Part shown: piece after piece, positions 17,051 through 24,474 of the stretch
How positions within the stretch are numbered: the stretch's first letter is position 1
How the letters are laid out: every line of letters begins with the position of its first letter
Source: Streptosporangiaceae bacterium
GTDB taxonomy: Bacteria; Actinomycetota; Actinomycetes; Streptosporangiales; Streptosporangiaceae
Length of the DNA stretch: 43,369 nucleotides
Reading direction: 5' to 3'
Assembly: GCA_019245115.1 (NCBI GenBank)
Contig: JAFARZ010000065.1
Span: 1 to 43,369, forward strand
The notes under the pieces: generated by a model
Seen by the model: the letters and a program-made list of their open reading frames with translations, nothing else
Databases searched by the model: none
Told to the model about the DNA's origin: nothing
Translations under genes and position numbers: made by a program

Positions 17051-17518
17051 ATGCAGGAAATCGTGCCCCCCGGACAAGGACACCTGCTCACCGCGCGCGG
17101 CAACGTGCTGGCGTTCAAGGCCGTCGCCGCGCAGACCGGTGGCGACTTCTCGCTGATGGAGCGAACCGTGCCGGCCGGCGCCAGGATGCCGCCGCCGCAC
17201 CGGCACGTGAACTGCTCCGAGGCGTTCTTCGTGCTGGATGGGGAAATAACGTTCCGGCTCGACACGGCGTCGAATTGGCCTGGGCCTCCGGCCGGGGCGC
17301 TCACCGGCCACCCCGGGGACTTCCTGCTGGTACCGCGGGGAGCCGGCCATACCTTCGGCAATGTCTCGGCTGAGCCGGCCCGGCTGCTGGTGCTGCACGC
17401 GCCGGCCATGGATGCTTATTTCGAGGAACTGCACCGGCTATGGGCCGATCCCGGCGCGCCACCCACAACAGCGGCGGAACGCGAGCTGATGAGCCGCTAC
17501 GGCATGGAGCCAGCCTGA
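17051..17518 (+). CDS. Cupin domain protein
   Basis: Small 155-residue single-domain cupin. Motif 1 is PPPHRHVNCSEAFFVLDGE (about residues 44-62), with the expected His, His and Glu metal ligands. Motif 2 is GDFLLVPRGAGHTFGNV (about 89-105) with the third His. The C-terminal helix region (DAYFEELHRLW) is typical of the quercetin-dioxygenase-like cupins of actinobacteria. A metal-binding enzyme or small-molecule sensor are both possible, and the substrate is unknown. A hairpin follows the gene at 17585-17618. Confidence 0.88.
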   Translation: MQEIVPPGQGHLLTARGNVLAFKAVAAQTGGDFSLMERTVPAGARMPPPHRHVNCSEAFFVLDGEITFRLDTASNWPGPPAGALTGHPGDFLLVPRGAGHTFGNVSAEPARLLVLHAPAMDAYFEELHRLWADPGAPPTTAAERELMSRYGMEPA

Positions 17519-17584
17519 TGCACTGAGCCGCCTCGTAGATCCAGTGCCGGGCCAGCTGGAGACGTGCCGTGTTCTTGAAGCCAG

Positions 17585-17618
17585 TTTCCTGAGTCGAAAT
17601 TATTTTCGTCTCGGGAAA
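17585..17618 (+). terminator. Hairpin downstream of the cupin gene
   Basis: TTTCCTGAGTCGAAA (17585-17599) pairs with TTTCGTCTCGGGAAA (17604-17618) with two mismatches and a 4-nt loop. It lies 67 bp after the cupin stop. There is no long T-run after it, so termination is likely but not certain. The rest of 17519-18073 contains no gene I can support apart from the inverted repeat listed separately. Confidence 0.4.
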
Positions 17619-17835
17619 TCGTACTCAGCCGCAGAGCACCGGGCCGGCCGACGGTGGGCTGGCCGCACACGAGACCTGTATTGCCGGCATCAATCCCTGC
17701 GATCCAGCAGGCTCACCGCATGCCAACGAGGCGAACGTAGGCAGGCGCGCCATTAGAGTGCCAGCCAAGTAATTCCGAGTATCACCGCAGCCAGAAGTCT
17801 GCGCGGCGGGCCGCTCGGATTACCGCGGTAATTTG

Positions 17836-17889
17836 GGGCTTCGTGGTGACTTTTGTGCACTATCGTCCACAAAAGTCACCACGAAGCCC
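17836..17889. repeat. Perfect 22-bp inverted repeat with 10-nt loop
   Basis: The left arm 17836-17857 begins GGGCTTCGTGGTG and ends TTTTGTG. The right arm 17868-17889 is its exact reverse complement. The loop is CACTATCGTC. TACCGCGGTA, a 10-bp palindrome, lies just before it at 17821-17830. The element sits in the 555-bp gap between the cupin and the SigG-type sigma gene and contains no gene. It could be a bidirectional terminator, a small palindromic repeat element or a structured RNA. Confidence 0.9.
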
Positions 17890-18073
17890 GGATCAACCGC
17901 AAAACTCGGCCCGGCGAATCCGGCGAAAGGGACGAAAGCTGCACGTCCAGCGGGTCCAGCCCACTACGGTTGCGGATGCTGCCGACCCCTGGTGATGCCC
18001 ATCGCTTCGGCGATCTCATTGCCCGTGCCGCGCAATCGCCTGTTACTACGCACGGGAGACTGGGGAAGCGAGA

Positions 18074-19093
18074 ATGTCAGTGAGTCCGGTTAGAGTGATT
18101 CGTATGCCGTCAACAGCATCATCCGAGGTAAACCCGGACAAGCTCGAGGAATACCGGCGCGAGCTGACCGGATACTGCTACCGAATGCTCGGCTCGGGGT
18201 TCGAGGCCGACGACGCGGTACAGGAGACCTTGCTGCGGGCCTGGCGCGCGGCCGACAGCTTCGAGGGCCGCTCCAGCGTCCGGTCGTGGCTGTACCGGAT
18301 CGCGACCAACATCTGCCTGGACATGCTGCGGGGCCGGCAGCGGCGCGCCATGCCGATGGATCTCGGCCCGGCCTCGCCTCCGGTGGAGTCGCTTTTCAGT
18401 GAGTGGCACCCGGAGGACATCTGGATCTCGCCCATCGCCGACTCCCGTGTCGTGCCGGAACACGGCGATCCGGCCGAGATCGCGGTCGCGCGGGACACGG
18501 TCCGGCTCGCGTTCGTCGCGGCCATCCAGCACCTCCCACCGCGGCAGCGAGCCGCGCTGATCTTGTGCGAGGTGCTGAAGATGCCGGCGACCGAGGCGGC
18601 CACCACGCTGGATACGAGCGTCCCGGCGGTCAACAGCGCGCTGCAGCGCGCCCGTGCGACGATGGCCCAGCTACCCGAGGGTGAGCTGCCCGGCGGGGGT
18701 AAGCCGGCGGAGGTTGACAGCGACCTGCTTGACCGTTACGTGGACGCGTTCCAGCGGTACGACATGTCGGCCCTGGTCACGTTGCTGCACGACGACGCGG
18801 TAATGTCCATGCCGCCGTTCGCGCTGTGGCTGCGGGGCAGCGGGGACATCGTCCGGTTCATGCAGGAGCCGACGCCGAGCACATGCGCTCATGGGGTGCT
18901 CGTCCCGGTTCCGGCCGGCACGGTCAACGGGGTCAAGGCGTGGGGACAGTACAAGCCGGACCCGGCGGGCGGATACATGCCGTGGGCGCTCCAGGTGCAC
19001 GACGTCTCCGGCGGGCGGTTCAGCCGGCTGACGTTCTTCCTGGACACGAAGCGGATCTTCCCGGAACTCGGCCTGCCGCCGCATCTCGATTAG
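18074..19093 (+). CDS. ECF sigma factor with SnoaL-like C-terminal domain (SigG type)
   Basis: RNA polymerase sigma factor, 339 residues. Region 2 is at about 25-95 (YCYRMLGSGFEADDAVQETL; SSVRSWLYRIATNICLDMLR). Region 4 is at about 145-200 (HLPPRQRAALILCEVLKMPA; VPAVNSALQRARATM). Residues about 215-335 form a SnoaL-like alpha+beta domain (LLDRYVDAFQRYDMSALVTL; DDAVMSMPPFALWLRG), as in the SigG/SigX5 group, where it is thought to regulate the factor instead of a separate anti-sigma. ATG 18074 is preceded by GGGGAAG. No anti-sigma gene is adjacent. The strong inverted repeat upstream could isolate its promoter. Confidence 0.9.
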   Translation: MSVSPVRVIRMPSTASSEVNPDKLEEYRRELTGYCYRMLGSGFEADDAVQETLLRAWRAADSFEGRSSVRSWLYRIATNICLDMLRGRQRRAMPMDLGPASPPVESLFSEWHPEDIWISPIADSRVVPEHGDPAEIAVARDTVRLAFVAAIQHLPPRQRAALILCEVLKMPATEAATTLDTSVPAVNSALQRARATMAQLPEGELPGGGKPAEVDSDLLDRYVDAFQRYDMSALVTLLHDDAVMSMPPFALWLRGSGDIVRFMQEPTPSTCAHGVLVPVPAGTVNGVKAWGQYKPDPAGGYMPWALQVHDVSGGRFSRLTFFLDTKRIFPELGLPPHLD

Positions 19094-19135
19094 GTGCCTG
19101 GAGGGAGGAACCACCGCCGTTCGTGCTGAATGTCC

Positions 19136-20365
19136 TTAGATCTTTACCGGGAGGCGCGCGGGGCCGCGCAGGTTGATCCGGCCGTTCCATTGCACGGCGC
19201 TGGATTGGCCTGGGCCTCCGGTCACGGCGCCGTCGAGAGCCAGCGCGGGGAATCGCTGGACCAGGCGCTCTATCGCCAGGCGCGCTTCCAGGCGGGCCAG
19301 CGAGGCGCCGAGGCAGTGGTGCGGTCCCCCGCCGAAGGAGACGTGCTGCCGGGCGTTCTCCCGGGTCAGCTTGAGCTGATCCGCGTCCGGACCCCAGTAG
19401 CGGTCATCGCGGTTGGCTGAGGCCAGCACGGCGACGACGAAGGTACCGGACGGGATCTCGCGGCCGCGCACGGTGAGCGGCTCGATGGTGATCCGCCGGC
19501 TCAGCTGGACCGGGCTCACATAACGGAGGAGTTCCTCCACCGCGTTGCCGGACAGTCCAGGGTTCTCGCGGAGCATGGCGAGCTGACCGGGGTTGTCGAG
19601 GAGGGCGAGCACTCCCCCGGCGATCAGGTTCACAGTGGTCTCATGACCGGCGATGAACAGCAGCTCGACCTGGACGATCAGCTCCTCGTCGGTGAGCTTT
19701 TCCCCCTGGTTCTCGGCGGCGATGAGCGCGGTGAGCAGGTCATCGGCCGGATGCTCGCGTTTCCACGCGATGACGTCGGCGGTGATCGCGTGCAGCTCAT
19801 CGGCTGCCTCGGCGATCGCCCGCTGGACGTCCGGGTCGGTGACCACGTCGAGGGAACGGACGATGGCCCCGCTCAGCTCGCGGGTGCGGGCGGTGTCGGT
19901 GGGCGGCATGCCGAGCATCCGCGAGATAACCTCGAACGGCAGCGGGAAAGCCAGCGCGCCGACCAAATCGGCCTGGCCCGCCTCGGCGATCTCGTCCAGC
20001 GCGCTGTCGACGAGCCCGGAAATCATCGGCTCCAGGGCCGCGATCGAACGCGGCGTGAACACCTTGGTCACCAGTGAGCGCAACCGGGTGTGGTCCGGCG
20101 GATCACGGTCGAGCATCGACAGCTCACGGGCGCGCCGGTCCCGCCGGTTGTACTCCTCCACGAACTGCGGGGTCGTCACATTGCGCGGGTCGACGGACAG
20201 GTGCGAGCGCATCAGCGCCGCGACGTCGTCGTACCGGCTGAGCAGCCAGATGGCGAACGGTGACTCGTGGACAGGATCGGTCTCACGGAGCCGACGGTAC
20301 GCCGGATAAGGATCTTCGGCGAAGCCCGGTTCGAGGGGGTTGAACAGGAGTTCCGTTTCAGTCAT
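19136..20365 (-). CDS. Cytochrome P450
   Basis: Haem monooxygenase of 409 residues, the usual length of soluble bacterial P450s. The I-helix is LFIAGHETTVNL. The K-helix ExxR is present in VEELLRYVSP. The haem loop is FGGGPHHCLGASLARLE, with the cysteine ligand at about residue 351. ATG 20365 is preferred over the upstream in-frame start at 20419 because the family begins at TETELLFNPLEPGF and an AGGAAGG site lies upstream. It is divergent from a TetR regulator whose operator-like repeats occupy the shared region. No ferredoxin gene is nearby, so redox partners come from elsewhere. Substrate unknown; nothing ties it to the steroid block. Confidence 0.94.
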   Translation of the reverse strand: MTETELLFNPLEPGFAEDPYPAYRRLRETDPVHESPFAIWLLSRYDDVAALMRSHLSVDPRNVTTPQFVEEYNRRDRRARELSMLDRDPPDHTRLRSLVTKVFTPRSIAALEPMISGLVDSALDEIAEAGQADLVGALAFPLPFEVISRMLGMPPTDTARTRELSGAIVRSLDVVTDPDVQRAIAEAADELHAITADVIAWKREHPADDLLTALIAAENQGEKLTDEELIVQVELLFIAGHETTVNLIAGGVLALLDNPGQLAMLRENPGLSGNAVEELLRYVSPVQLSRRITIEPLTVRGREIPSGTFVVAVLASANRDDRYWGPDADQLKLTRENARQHVSFGGGPHHCLGASLARLEARLAIERLVQRFPALALDGAVTGGPGQSSAVQWNGRINLRGPARLPVKI

Positions 20366-20410
20366 CGGTGCTCTGCCTTCCTGCGGCCGGCTGACTGACC
20401 TTCGCGGCGT

Positions 20411-20452
20411 TTGAGACATACGCTGTGTATGTTTCTATACTCAATGTATGTC
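20411..20452 (+). promoter_or_regulatory. P450/TetR divergent promoter and likely TetR operator
   Basis: For the TetR gene, TTGAGA (20411-20416) and TATACT (20436-20441) are 19 nt apart, and the ATG follows 6 nt after the -10. Two overlapping inverted repeats cover it: ACATAC-N5-GTATGT (20416-20432), and GACATAC (20415-20421) with GTATGTC (20446-20452). The AT-rich palindromes fit a TetR operator that would repress both genes. Binding is inference. Confidence 0.6.
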
Positions 20453-21056
20453 AGCCGTCAAGAGCCGACGGGAGCAGTACTCGGAGGCCACCAGGGCCGC
20501 GCTGCTCGCCGCGGCGACCCAGCGGTTCGGCTCGCATGGCTTCGCGGGCACGGCGCTGGAGGACGTCGCCGCCGACGTCCAGGCCTCACGCGGGGCGGTC
20601 TACCACCACTTCGCGAGCAAGACCGCGCTGTTCCTGGCCGTGCACGAGGAACTCCAGACTTCGATGCTCAGCAAGACCGTCGCCGCCAGCCGGGGGTTCG
20701 CCGACCCCCGGCAGGCCGTGCTGGCCGCGCTGGACGTGTTTCTCGACCACTCCTGCGACCCGCTGTACGGGCGGATCGTCTGGCGGGAAGCGCCGCTGGC
20801 GCTGGGGTGGCGCCGCTGGCACGAATGCGAGGTCCGGTACGCCTACGGGCTGGTCGAGCGGATGATCGGGACACTGATGGACATAGGAGACCTGCCCCGC
20901 CTTCCGCTGGAGCCCACGACGCGAGTCACCTTCCACATGCTCGGCGCGGCCGGGCTGGCGCTGACCGAGGCGCCGGCCGATGAGAAGGCACAGGTCAAAG
21001 CGGAGTACTTCGAGGTGATCAGGCGCATGCTGGGCGGACTGCGAGAGGGTTCGTAA
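20448..21056 (+). CDS. TetR family transcriptional regulator
   Basis: DNA-binding repressor of 202 residues. The N-terminal HTH spans about residues 14-60 (ALLAAATQRFGSHGFAGTAL; VAADVQASRGAVYHHFASK), matching the TetR signature. The C-terminal helical ligand-binding half is variable, as usual. The gene is divergent from the P450 and its start codon lies within an inverted repeat, so autoregulation and control of the P450 are likely. No ribosome binding site precedes ATG 20448; the promoter geometry predicts a leaderless mRNA. The effector is unknown, perhaps the P450 substrate. Confidence 0.92.
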   Translation: MSAVKSRREQYSEATRAALLAAATQRFGSHGFAGTALEDVAADVQASRGAVYHHFASKTALFLAVHEELQTSMLSKTVAASRGFADPRQAVLAALDVFLDHSCDPLYGRIVWREAPLALGWRRWHECEVRYAYGLVERMIGTLMDIGDLPRLPLEPTTRVTFHMLGAAGLALTEAPADEKAQVKAEYFEVIRRMLGGLREGS

Positions 21057-21227
21057 CGTTGGCGTTCGCGTCCGCCGACTAGCGGTGAGCCTGGCCAGTG
21101 GCGCGCGGGCGGCAGCCAGGGACGCGCGGCGAACTCGTCGCGGATGCCGAGCAGCAGCAATGGGGCGGCGGCGGTTGGCTCGAGGCTGACGACGACGGTG
21201 CACACGGTCTTGGCGCTCGGACGCCGG

Positions 21228-21602
21228 CTAGATGCCCAGGTGGCGCATGATGGCGGTGATGTTCTCTCCCAGCCCGGCCACCTCGGCCTTGAGGCCGGCC
21301 ACCTCGGCCTTGACGCCAGCTATTTCTCTGTCGAACTTGAAGGTGAGGTCAAGGACTCGTTTGTCGAGGGTGCTCACCCGGATCTGCAGCTCGTTGATGG
21401 CGACGACCATGCCGCCCAGAATCTGCCCTTGTTCGCCGAATGTGACATTGGCGGTGTTCTGGACCTCACGGAGCGCCACCATCAGGTGCGTCTGATGCTT
21501 GAGCAAGATCCTGGTATCCATCATGTCTGAGTCTGCCATGCGGACCAGTTCGCGGAGCCCCGATACTTCGGTTCTTAGCTCATCGAGTTCAGCCATGGAC
21601 AT
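21228..21602 (-). CDS. Small coiled-coil protein
   Basis: A 124-residue protein predicted almost wholly helical. Heptad patterns run through it (ELDELRTEVSGLRELVRMAD; LQIRVSTLDKRVLDLTFKFD). Near the end, a 7-residue unit is repeated as VAGLKAE-VAGLKAE-VAGLGEN. I take ATG 21602 (or 21596, six nt further in) as start; the much longer in-frame ORF back to 22037 only mirrors the MFS gene and intergenic DNA. No signal or membrane segment. Small heptad-rich proteins of this type are common in actinomycetes, sometimes several per genome, without assigned function. A self-assembling coiled coil is the most that can be said. Confidence 0.7.
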   Translation of the reverse strand: MSMAELDELRTEVSGLRELVRMADSDMMDTRILLKHQTHLMVALREVQNTANVTFGEQGQILGGMVVAINELQIRVSTLDKRVLDLTFKFDREIAGVKAEVAGLKAEVAGLGENITAIMRHLGI

Positions 21603-21849
21603 ACCGTAACCGCGGGGTAGGACATTTCCGCTCGGCGGTTGTTCATGTAGAAACCGCGGGATCGGCTCGGACCGTAGGCGGAACGGCAAAATGTCTGTCA
21701 GGGCCGCCGTGGGCCGATACCCGGTCAGCCGGCCAGCCAGCGCGTCACCCAGGCCTAGGCATGAGCCAGCGCTCCGGCGGGAATGAGCGGTTATCCTGGC
21801 TATTCCGGCGGAACGGGCGCTGGCCTGGGCAGAGAGAGGTAACCGACGC

Positions 21850-23367
21850 GTGCGTAACCGCGCCGATGACGCCGCGGCCAGAGGCCTAGGCCAATTCGGT
21901 ACTGCGGCCAGGGGCCTAGGCCGATTCGGTGCCGTGGCCCGGCATGTCTTCATGGACCTGTCTCCGTTGCGCCGGTCGGCCGACTTCCGGGCATTCATCG
22001 GCGGGCAGCTGGTTTCCACCCTAGGTAACCAGCTCACGGCGGTTGCGGTGCCGTACCAGGTGTACCGGCTGACTCATTCATCGCTGTACGTCGGCCTGGT
22101 TTCGCTCACCCAGCTGTTTCCGCTCGTCGGCGCGTCGCTGGTGGGCGGCTCACTGGTCGATGCGGTTGACCGCAGGCGCTTGCTGCTGGTCACGCAGCTG
22201 CTGATGGCGACGTGCAGCGCCGGGCTGGCGGTCAACGCCGACCTCAGTTCGGCACTATGGCCGCTGTTCGTCTGCCCGGCGCTGACCGCCGGGCTCGGCG
22301 GGGTGGACAGCGCCGCGCGGAACGCCATGGTCCCCGGCATGGTCGGCCTGCGTGATGTACCCGCCGCCAACGCCATGTTCCAGGCGCTGTTCCAGCTGGG
22401 CGCGGTGGCGGGCCCCGCGGCGGCCGGGTTGCTGCTGGCCGGCGCGGGGATCCGGGTGGTGTACTGGGTCGACGTAGCCAGCTTCGCGGCGTCGCTGCTC
22501 GCGGTGTTTTTTATCAGCCCGCAACCGCCGGGCGGCGCGGCTCGCCGACCCGGCCTGCGGTCGATCGCCGAGGGATTCCGCTTTGTGCGCGGGCACCAGG
22601 CGGTGCAGGGTGCTTACCTGATCGACCTGAACGCGATGGTGTTCGGCCTTCCGCGCGCGCTTTTCCCCGCGCTCGCCGCTACCGTCTTCGGTGGCGGCGC
22701 CTCCACCGTCGGCCTGCTGTACGCCGCGCCGGGCGCCGGTGCCCTGCTCGGTGCCGTGACGACCGGCTGGGTAGGGCGGATACGCCGGCAAGGGCTGGCC
22801 GTGATCGCGGCGGTCATTGTCTGGGGGCTGGCCATCACCGGATTTGGCCTGGTGAAATGGCTTCCCGCGGCGCTGGCGCTGCTGGCCGTGGCGGGCTGGG
22901 CGGACGTTATCTCGGCGGTCTTCCGAAACACGATCATCCAGCTCTCGGTGCCGGACGCGCTGCGGGGGCGCCTCATGGGCGTGCAGATGGCGGTGGTGGC
23001 CGGCGGTCCCAGGCTGGGAGACCTTGAGGCGGGGGCGGCCGCGACGGCCTTCGGCGACACGGTGGCCGTGGTTTCCGGCGGCCTGGCGTGCGTGGCGGGC
23101 GCCGTGGTGCTGGCTCGCCTGCTGCCGGGCTTCCGTCGGCAGCGCATCCGGTACGAGGTACCGAGCGGGCCGATAGACGGGACGGCGAATGGGCCCGCGA
23201 ATGTGCCGGGGACAAGGCCGGCTCCGGATTCCAGGGGCTTACCTCTGGCGGATGCGAGCTTTTGCGGTGGTTTGTTGGCATGCGCACGGCGACCGGGCCG
23301 AACGAGATGGAAGAAAAGCGCCTCGCGGAAAGGAGGGCGCCGCTTTCCGGCGCCTTTTCTTCCGTAG
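21850..23367 (+). CDS. MFS transporter (EntS-like exporter family)
   Basis: Drug/siderophore-exporter-type major facilitator. The ORF has 505 residues from GTG 21850 (AGAGAGG upstream), but the family normally begins near ATG 21952 (MDLSPLRRSADFRAFIGGQL). The extra N-terminus carries a tandem repeat. Twelve hydrophobic segments run to about residue 430. The loop 2-3 motif reads GGSLVDAVDRRRLLL, and ARNAMVPGMVG marks the family. The family-like part ends near LLPGFRRQ. The remaining roughly 70 residues run into interspersed repeat copy 2 (from 23307), so the native 3' end may have been replaced. Substrate unknown. Confidence 0.88.
   Translation: MRNRADDAAARGLGQFGTAARGLGRFGAVARHVFMDLSPLRRSADFRAFIGGQLVSTLGNQLTAVAVPYQVYRLTHSSLYVGLVSLTQLFPLVGASLVGGSLVDAVDRRRLLLVTQLLMATCSAGLAVNADLSSALWPLFVCPALTAGLGGVDSAARNAMVPGMVGLRDVPAANAMFQALFQLGAVAGPAAAGLLLAGAGIRVVYWVDVASFAASLLAVFFISPQPPGGAARRPGLRSIAEGFRFVRGHQAVQGAYLIDLNAMVFGLPRALFPALAATVFGGGASTVGLLYAAPGAGALLGAVTTGWVGRIRRQGLAVIAAVIVWGLAITGFGLVKWLPAALALLAVAGWADVISAVFRNTIIQLSVPDALRGRLMGVQMAVVAGGPRLGDLEAGAAATAFGDTVAVVSGGLACVAGAVVLARLLPGFRRQRIRYEVPSGPIDGTANGPANVPGTRPAPDSRGLPLADASFCGGLLACARRPGRTRWKKSASRKGGRRFPAPFLP
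21874..21933 (+). repeat. In-frame 30-bp tandem duplication at the MFS 5' end
   Basis: Two 30-bp units (21874-21903 and 21904-21933) differ at four or five positions. Each contains the palindrome GGCCTAGGCC, and together they encode AARGLGQFGT-AARGLGRFGA. If translation starts at ATG 21952 instead, this duplication lies in the leader. Confidence 0.8.
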
Positions 23368-23490
23368 GGCTCCTTTCTTCCGTGCGACGCCCAGGCCATT
23401 TGCCTGCTTTGCGGTAATACGCGTAAGTTCACCAGGCCGACAAGGGCATCCCAGCGGACAATGGCATGACACAAATGCGACAAATGCCCA
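23307..23490 (+). repeat. Interspersed repeat, copy 2
   Basis: From 23307 the sequence parallels copy 3 (42951) for about 130 bp. Shared blocks are GAAAAG-GCCTCGCGGAA, GGCGCCGCTTT, CCTTTTCTTCC and TGCGGTAATA followed by AAGTTCACCAGGCC. One frame starts MEEKRLAERRAPL. After a 1-nt shift it gives CLLCGNTRKFTRP (Cys codons at 23401 and 23410), then a stop, then a CDKC motif at 23476. GGAAGAAAA-GCGCC and GGCGCCTTTTCTTCC form an inverted pair. It overlaps the 3' end of the MFS ORF. The region 23491-23650 has no gene I can support. Confidence 0.75.
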
Positions 23491-23650
23491 TTATCCCGGA
23501 ACGCCACACATCCAGACGTCACCCACAAATGCCTGGTCCTTAGCGTGACGATGGCGCCATTCATCGCGTTGGGCGGAGGATTTGTCCGGTTCCAGCGCCA
23601 TCAATGGCACCATCGATGGCGCTGGCGCCCGTCAACGCCCGCCAGCAGAC

Positions 23651-24358
23651 TTAGCCGATGGCGGTCAGCAGGGCGCGGGTCCAGTCGCGGTAGCCGTTCT
23701 GGCTGGGATGGAAGCAGTCGGAGGCGAACTTGCCGACCCAGGGCGGCGTGAAGTGATCCGACACCCGCGCGACCCGCAGCCCGCGCTCCGCCGCCGCCTC
23801 GTGGAGAACGCGGTTGATGCGGATCACGTACGGCACGCCGACCCGGCCGACGACGCCCCACATCCGGGCCGGCACGGGAAGGTCGAGCAGCACGGTGCCG
23901 TCGGGCACCGCGCTGACCAGCGCCCGCAGGTCACTGAACAGTCTTCCCGGCGGCGTGTACAGGATGTCGTTGACGCCGATCCCGCAGGTCACCAGGTCAG
24001 GCTCGACCGGCAGCGCGGCGAGCTGCCGGTGCAGGACGTCGCGGATCACCGACCCGGACACGGACAGGTTGAGTACCCGCCACGGCCGCCTGGAGCGTTC
24101 CCGCAGGGCGCCCAGCACCTGACCGACGTAGCCGTCGTCCGGAGTGGGCGCGCCGAGTCCCTGCGCCGTCGAGTCCCCCAGCACCACCCACAACGGGCCT
24201 GGGACGGACAGCACATCGTTGTTGTGCGCGCGCCAGTACCCGGCGAAGGTCGCGCAGTCCGAACGCATCGCGTTGACACCATCGGCCCAGCGGCCGAACC
24301 GGCCGGCTCGCAACCCGGAGAACTCGGCACCGGGTGAGCGGACCAGGTACGTTCCCAT
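23651..24358 (-). CDS. SGNH/GDSL family hydrolase
   Basis: Esterase or lipase-type hydrolase of 235 residues. Block I is VVLGDSTAQGLGA with the catalytic Ser. The block II Gly is in NLSVSGSVI. Block III is CGIGVNDIL with the Asn. Block V is DCFHPSQNGY with the catalytic Asp and His. No clear signal peptide is seen with ATG 24358, so a cytoplasmic or peripheral location is likely. An in-frame start at 24439 would add about 27 residues unlike the family; GGTGGAG lies upstream of 24358. It is separated by 116 bp from the GH3 lipoprotein gene on the same strand. Substrate unknown. Confidence 0.88.
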   Translation of the reverse strand: MGTYLVRSPGAEFSGLRAGRFGRWADGVNAMRSDCATFAGYWRAHNNDVLSVPGPLWVVLGDSTAQGLGAPTPDDGYVGQVLGALRERSRRPWRVLNLSVSGSVIRDVLHRQLAALPVEPDLVTCGIGVNDILYTPPGRLFSDLRALVSAVPDGTVLLDLPVPARMWGVVGRVGVPYVIRINRVLHEAAAERGLRVARVSDHFTPPWVGKFASDCFHPSQNGYRDWTRALLTAIG

Positions 24359-24474
24359 CGTCGCGACGATCTCCACCGGGGACCGCCGTGCACTGGAGGT
24401 AACCGCCACGCAAACGACGTTAAACGTCCGGGTATACACACGTCAAAACAGACATGTCCGCTCGGGCGGAGGTC

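Noticed and set aside
15729..17156. 475-codon plus-strand frame across the sigma and coiled-coil genes
   Set aside because: Antisense shadow; both minus-strand genes have clear family motifs or proper starts.
17955..18060. Minus-strand peptide NEIAEAMGITRG resembling a helix-turn-helix remnant
   Set aside because: Only about 30 codons, no start and no second conserved block; chance similarity is likely.
21603..22037. Long N-terminal extension of the small coiled-coil protein
   Set aside because: Arg/Pro-rich antisense of the MFS 5' end and intergenic DNA; the heptad protein begins at 21602.
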